Assembly (NCBI GenBank): GCA_022710975.1
Contig: JAKLGA010000022.1
Location: 20,658-84,657 of the forward strand
Direction: 5' to 3'
DNA: 64,000 nt
Origin: Myxococcota bacterium
Lineage (GTDB): Bacteria; Myxococcota; B64-G9
Below the pieces are notes generated by a model. The model was given only the letters and a program-made list of their open reading frames with translations. It ran no database searches and had not been told where the DNA came from. Below, in pieces: positions 59,953 to 64,000 of the stretch (its first letter is position 1; each line of letters opens with the position of its first letter). The position numbers and the translations under genes were made by a program.

Positions 59953-62900
59953 ATGATACCCAGCTACCCACGTCCAGTCACCATGGCCGCCCTGCTCTCC
60001 CTGCTCGCGTGCGCCTGCTCCGGAGGCGGGGGGGATCCGGCCGACACCCGGCCCCCGATCACCGCGGCCTCGCCCGCGGCGGGCACCTACGCCGAGGCCC
60101 AGTCCGTCAGCCTGACCTGCAGCGACGGGGACGGCTCGGGCTGCTTCGCCACCTTCTACACCACCGACGGCAGCGCGCCGAGCCAGGCCTCCACCCCCTA
60201 CGGCGGGCCCATCGCCATCGCGGTGGACACCACCCTGCGCTACTTCTCGGTGGACAACGCGGGCAACGAGGAGGCGGCCCGCAGCGCGAGCTACGTGATC
60301 GAGCCGGTGGTCCAGGACACCACCCCGCCGGTCACCACGGCCGCGCCCCCGGGCGGGGCCTTCGCCGTGGCCCAGTCGGTCGTGCTGACCTGCGACGACG
60401 GCGCGGGCTCCGGCTGCGCGGGCACCCACTACACCCTCGACGGCACGGACCCGACCACGGCCTCGCCGACCTACGCCGCGCCCCTGGAGATCGCCGCGGA
60501 CACCGAGCTGCGCTTCTTCTCGCTGGACGGCGCGGGCAACCAGGAGGCTGTCAAGATCCAGAGCTACGTGATCGAGCCGGCGGTCGAGGACACCACGGCG
60601 CCGCTCACCACCGCCTCGCCCCTGGGCGGCTCCTACGTGGACGCCCAGAGCGTGACGCTCACCTGCGACGACGGGGCCGGCTCCGGCTGCGCCGCCACCC
60701 ACTACACCGTGGACGGCTCGATCCCCACGGTGGCCTCCCCGGTCTACGCGGCGCCCATCGCCATCGCCGAGGACACCACCCTGATGTTCTTCTCCCTGGA
60801 CCAGGCCGGGAACGCGGAGGCGGTGCGCACCGAGGTCTACCGGGTGGTGGGCGCGTGCACGCCCGGGGTGGACGCGGACGGCGACGGGCTGGAGGACTGC
60901 GACGAGCTGGCCGGCTGGAACATCGATCTCGAGCTGAACGGGGACGGGCAGATCGCGGGCGCGAACGAGGCGCAGGTCCACGTCACCAGCGATCCGTTCC
61001 AGGCCGACGGCGACGGGGACGGCTTCGACGATCTCGAGGAGCTCGGACGGCGCACCAACCCGAACCGGGCCGACAGCGACCAGGACGGCCTGGACGACTA
61101 CGAGGAGGCCTTCGCCTACTTCTCGTCCCCGACCGACGTCGACTCGGACGACGACGCCACCGGCCCGGACCACGACCTGCAGCCCAACTCCGGCCTGTTC
61201 GACGGCAACGAGGTCGAGAACCACCACACCTCGCCGCTGATGGCCGACACCGACGGCGACGACTACTCGGACTACACCGAGGTGCTCGGGGCCGGCCGGC
61301 CGCTGGTGGCCGATCTGCCGCTGATCGAGGTGAACATCATCTCCAACCTGGGCGTGTTCCTGGACGCCAGGGTCGAGTCGGGCTGCGAGATCAGCGGCCA
61401 GACCATGCAGGCGGAGTTCGACCGCGACGAGACGCGCTCGACCAGCAAGAGCGAGACCTCCACCAAGAAGGTCCTGGACCTGAGCGGCACCGTGCACACC
61501 TCGGCCAGCGCGGGGTTCACCTACATCATCCCGAGCTGCTCGGCCAGCGTCGACGTGACCGCCAGCGTGAGCAAGAGCACCACCCGGGAGTCGAACGCCA
61601 GCTTCGAGCAGTCCTCGGTGAACGAGCACAGCAGCGAGTTCAGGCGCTACGACAGCCAGAGCTGCTTCGACAACACGTCCGTGGACGCGGGCGAGCTCAC
61701 CGCCACCCTGGCCATCCGCAACGCGGGCAACCGCAGCGTGTACCTGCAGAACCTCGAGATCGGCGCCCGGCGCCGCGACCTGTCGAACCCCGGGGAGTTC
61801 TACTCCCTGGCCAGCACCACCCTGTACCCGACCGAGAACGCCATCAGCGGCGGGTCGACCGAGGAGCACGAGGTCTCCATCCAGGTGTCGGCCACCACCG
61901 CCATGGATCTGCTCGGCGATCCGAGCGGGCTGTTCTTCTCGGTGAACGACTTCGACATCCGGGACGAGGACGGGCGCAACTTCGCCTTCATCGAGCAGAC
62001 CACCCTCAGCCGGACCGGGATGCTGGAGATCGACTTCGGGGACGGGCGGGTCGAGCGCTACCTGATCGCCACCAACGTCGAGCGCGACGCCGCCAACAAC
62101 CCGACCGGGGTGAACCTGCGCTGGGCCATGGAGGAGATCCTGGGCATCCCGGTGGGCACCGAGGTGAACACCCAGGGCGTCAGCGCGCTGGCCTGGGTCG
62201 ACGACGAGGCCGCCTACAAGTACGACGCCAGCAGGTTCAAGTTCTGGTACATCCTGGGCAACAGCGACACCCTGTCCACCCCGGGCTTCGACTTCGAGGA
62301 CCTGGTGCTCCAGCAGGGCGACTTCATCAGCCTGAGCCTGCTCCAGGACCTCGACGACGACGGGGTGTTCGACGTCGAGGAGGACTACTACGGCACCGAT
62401 CCGCTCTCGAGCGACACCGACCGGGACATGGTCGAGGACCGCGCCGAGATCGACTCCCCCACCCGCCACCCGGTGGTGCCCGAGTTCCCGGGCGGCCAGC
62501 GCGTCCGCCAGACGGCCAGCGTGGCCGCCTACCACACCGCCGAGACGCTGGTGCTGCTCGAGAACGGCACCCTGTGGAGCCTGTGGGGCGTGCCGCTGAG
62601 GCTGCAGAGCGATCTCGAGTTCGCCAAGGTCTTCGGCGGCGGCAACGTGGGCGTTTGGATGGGCATCACCACCGGGGGCGATCTGTACGCCTGGGGGGCC
62701 AACGAGTTCGGCATGCTCGGGCTGAACAGCAACGATCCGGCCGTCCGCGGCGCCCCCCAGCTCGTGGGCGCCGCCTGCGGGTGCTGGGCGGACGTGTCCA
62801 TCGGCGGCTCCCACGTGCTGGCCTTGCAGACCGACGGCTCGCTGTGGGGCTGGGGCAACGGGGACTTCGGCGGGCTGGGGGTGACCCCCGCGCCCGCGGA

Positions 62901-63879
62901 CCCCTGCCCGGGGGCGCCCATCAGCACCTGCAGCCTGGAGCCCGTGCTGATCGACGCCGGGCCCTGGAGCCAGATCGCCGCGGGCTGGAACCACTCGCTG
63001 GGCATCAAGGCCGACCAGACCCTGTGGGCCTGGGGCCGGAACCACGTCGGGCAGCTGGGGACCGGCAACGGCGGGGATCATTCCACCCCGGTGCAGATCC
63101 ACTACGAGGGCTGGGTCCCCGGCGGGGATGACACCTGGACCAAGGTCGCGGCCGGCCGGTACACCTCCATGGCGAGCCTGTACAGCGACGGGCTGAGCAG
63201 GGACGCCGTGATGGTCTGGGGCGATCAGTCGTTCACCCAGTTCGGCTTCGGGGACAACGGCGATCCGGCCTACCTCCAGTACCTGATCGTCTCCCCCAGC
63301 GGCCCGGTGTGCGCCAGCCATGCCCAGTGCTCACCCTACGGAGAGAATCAACGCTGCATGGACCTGCCCACGCCGAGATGCACCGTGGTGATCCCGTTCC
63401 TGGCCTACCCCCGGGCGCTGCCCACGAACATCGCCGCGGCCGGCGAGTACGTCGTCAGCCTCTCGACCAACGGCTACACCTCGTCGGTGACCCGCGGCGA
63501 CATCGTGCGGTCCGGCGCATTCCCCAACTGGCGCTACCACTGGGCGCCGGCCTCGAGCTCGACCTGGGGCTTCGACCAGTTCGGCGATCTCGGCCAGGGA
63601 CCCACCCCGGAGCATCGCTGCTTCCTCAATGTCACGCTCTATGCCTGCAACCGCTACGCGACCGAGATCCTGGATCCCGGCGGCGATCCCTTCCTGCTGA
63701 TCGACAAGGGCCGGGGCATCGGCAACCCCCTGCTGGCCGAGAACAACAACGCCCTGCACCCGCCCCTCGGCCTGGGCGAGCTCAGCGTGTGGGGGGCCAA
63801 CGACACGGGCCAGCTCGGGCTCGGCCCCACCAGCGGCGATCCCGCGACCCAGCCGGTCCTGGTCCCCGAGAATCCCTAG
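59953..63879 (+). CDS. Lipoprotein with chitobiase-like repeats, PA-like pore-toxin region and RCC1 propeller
   Basis: A 1308-residue protein. LLAC lipobox (CACSGGGG). Three CHB_HEX-type repeats to ~300. Then calcium-loop motifs DADGDGLED, DGDGDGFDD, DSDQDGLDD (~306-446). Residues ~440-710 look like the heart of protective antigen: DDYSDYTEVLGAGRPLVADLPLIEVN, then a Ser/Thr/Lys-rich stretch (STSKSETSTKK...SASAGF) like the membrane-inserting loop, and ELTATLAIRNAGNRSVYLQNL. A second calcium loop is near 800-834. An RCC1 propeller of about seven blades (DGSLWGWGNGDFGGLG, WGRNHVGQLG) ends it. The second ATG (59953) is used because AGGAGG is six bases before it. Pore formation is inferred, not shown. 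It is probably co-transcribed with the gene above. Confidence 0.75.
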   Translation: MIPSYPRPVTMAALLSLLACACSGGGGDPADTRPPITAASPAAGTYAEAQSVSLTCSDGDGSGCFATFYTTDGSAPSQASTPYGGPIAIAVDTTLRYFSVDNAGNEEAARSASYVIEPVVQDTTPPVTTAAPPGGAFAVAQSVVLTCDDGAGSGCAGTHYTLDGTDPTTASPTYAAPLEIAADTELRFFSLDGAGNQEAVKIQSYVIEPAVEDTTAPLTTASPLGGSYVDAQSVTLTCDDGAGSGCAATHYTVDGSIPTVASPVYAAPIAIAEDTTLMFFSLDQAGNAEAVRTEVYRVVGACTPGVDADGDGLEDCDELAGWNIDLELNGDGQIAGANEAQVHVTSDPFQADGDGDGFDDLEELGRRTNPNRADSDQDGLDDYEEAFAYFSSPTDVDSDDDATGPDHDLQPNSGLFDGNEVENHHTSPLMADTDGDDYSDYTEVLGAGRPLVADLPLIEVNIISNLGVFLDARVESGCEISGQTMQAEFDRDETRSTSKSETSTKKVLDLSGTVHTSASAGFTYIIPSCSASVDVTASVSKSTTRESNASFEQSSVNEHSSEFRRYDSQSCFDNTSVDAGELTATLAIRNAGNRSVYLQNLEIGARRRDLSNPGEFYSLASTTLYPTENAISGGSTEEHEVSIQVSATTAMDLLGDPSGLFFSVNDFDIRDEDGRNFAFIEQTTLSRTGMLEIDFGDGRVERYLIATNVERDAANNPTGVNLRWAMEEILGIPVGTEVNTQGVSALAWVDDEAAYKYDASRFKFWYILGNSDTLSTPGFDFEDLVLQQGDFISLSLLQDLDDDGVFDVEEDYYGTDPLSSDTDRDMVEDRAEIDSPTRHPVVPEFPGGQRVRQTASVAAYHTAETLVLLENGTLWSLWGVPLRLQSDLEFAKVFGGGNVGVWMGITTGGDLYAWGANEFGMLGLNSNDPAVRGAPQLVGAACGCWADVSIGGSHVLALQTDGSLWGWGNGDFGGLGVTPAPADPCPGAPISTCSLEPVLIDAGPWSQIAAGWNHSLGIKADQTLWAWGRNHVGQLGTGNGGDHSTPVQIHYEGWVPGGDDTWTKVAAGRYTSMASLYSDGLSRDAVMVWGDQSFTQFGFGDNGDPAYLQYLIVSPSGPVCASHAQCSPYGENQRCMDLPTPRCTVVIPFLAYPRALPTNIAAAGEYVVSLSTNGYTSSVTRGDIVRSGAFPNWRYHWAPASSSTWGFDQFGDLGQGPTPEHRCFLNVTLYACNRYATEILDPGGDPFLLIDKGRGIGNPLLAENNNALHPPLGLGELSVWGANDTGQLGLGPTSGDPATQPVLVPENP
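60225..60348 (+). repeat. 124-base identical tract, second copy
   Basis: Partner of 56245-56368; see that entry. Confidence 0.85.
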
Positions 63880-63891
63880 TCAAAATGGAAT

Positions 63892-63978
63892 GACCGGCTC
63901 CGTTTCGCGAGCACGTGGATTACGCTCGCGGATCGGAGAGAACCGTGTGCGCAGAGCCACACGCGAAAGGAGCCGGTC
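63892..63978 (+). promoter_or_regulatory. Long structured leader hiding the next gene's ribosome-binding site
   Basis: GACCGGCTCC-G-TTTCGCG (63892-63909) pairs with CGCGAAAGGAGCCGGTC (63962-63978): 17 pairs with one bulged G. Inside are CGCGAGC/GCTCGCG (63906-63930) and GTGTG/CACAC (63945-63962). The outer stem contains the AAAGGAG ribosome-binding site of the following ATG. The inner hairpins compete with the base of the outer stem, so two folds are possible. It could be a riboswitch, thermometer, attenuator or a mobile palindrome. Confidence 0.5.
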
Positions 63979-63979
63979 G

Positions 63980-64000
63980 ATGAAGAAGATAACACAGTCG
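63980..64000 (+). CDS. Start of a gene running off the window
   Basis: ATG followed by MKKITQS, with GGAG seven bases upstream, the same strand as the island. Lys-rich first residues suggest a signal peptide. Nothing more can be said. Confidence 0.5.

Overview
The window is very GC-rich, with short intergenic gaps, many secreted Cys-rich proteins and at least five C-termini of the MYXO-CTERM type (Cys-Gly-Cys or Cys-Gly, a hydrophobic helix, then an Arg cluster). Together with MopE-type metal-binding motifs, a gingipain-family protease, FHA and sigma-54 signals, this points to a member of the Myxococcota (the former Deltaproteobacteria). No rRNA, tRNA, CRISPR array or insertion sequence was seen, and no gap between genes exceeds 300 bases.

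Bases 1-17,200 are mostly housekeeping and envelope genes. They hold the end of an acetate-channel gene, a five-gene minus-strand cassette (ABC ATPase, two FtsX/MacB-type permeases, a LolA-like protein, a beta-barrel) and an M48 protease. A golvesin-domain MYXO-CTERM protein and a potassium-channel-like protein with an odd selectivity filter come next. They are followed by a PIN/Phd toxin-antitoxin pair, a phosphohexomutase, an FHA protein with its own sigma-54 promoter, and an ArsB/NhaD-type transporter.

Bases 17,300-28,400 hold a VWA/formylglycine-type/MopE/P-domain surface protein and a C25 (gingipain-like) protease. Next is a compact RiPP-like cluster: a PqqD-like recognition protein, a radical SAM/SPASM enzyme, a 64-residue Cys/Gly-rich precursor, an HprK-like kinase and an S24/S26-like peptidase, followed by a TonB-dependent receptor. 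This cluster is one of the two best candidates for a new system.

Bases 28,400-37,100 carry a NicO/UreH-like metal transporter, a glycosyltransferase and a six-gene minus-strand group (HAD phosphatase, DUF1820 protein, lipoprotein, TPR-barrel protein, Cys-rich protein, degenerate HisKA-receiver protein). An RsmB-type methyltransferase and a PaaI thioesterase close the block.

Bases 37,100-64,000 form a single-strand surface-protein island, the second candidate. Four proteins share one plan: a variable binding head (18 kelch blades, 14 or 7 FG-GAP blades, or a beta-helix), 5-9 tandem 32-residue repeats with the cysteine spacing of the ADAM/snake-venom disintegrin ECD loop, a conserved Cys-rich base, and a MYXO-CTERM tail. 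Two further lipoproteins carry chitobiase-like repeats; one has an NHL propeller cut by an in-frame amber codon, the other a region like anthrax protective antigen plus an RCC1 propeller. Four promoters in the island show almost the same sigma-54 element, each 60-80 bases downstream of a TGTCCA/TGGACA inverted repeat, so the island looks like one co-regulated regulon. The window ends with a long hairpin covering the ribosome-binding site of the next gene.
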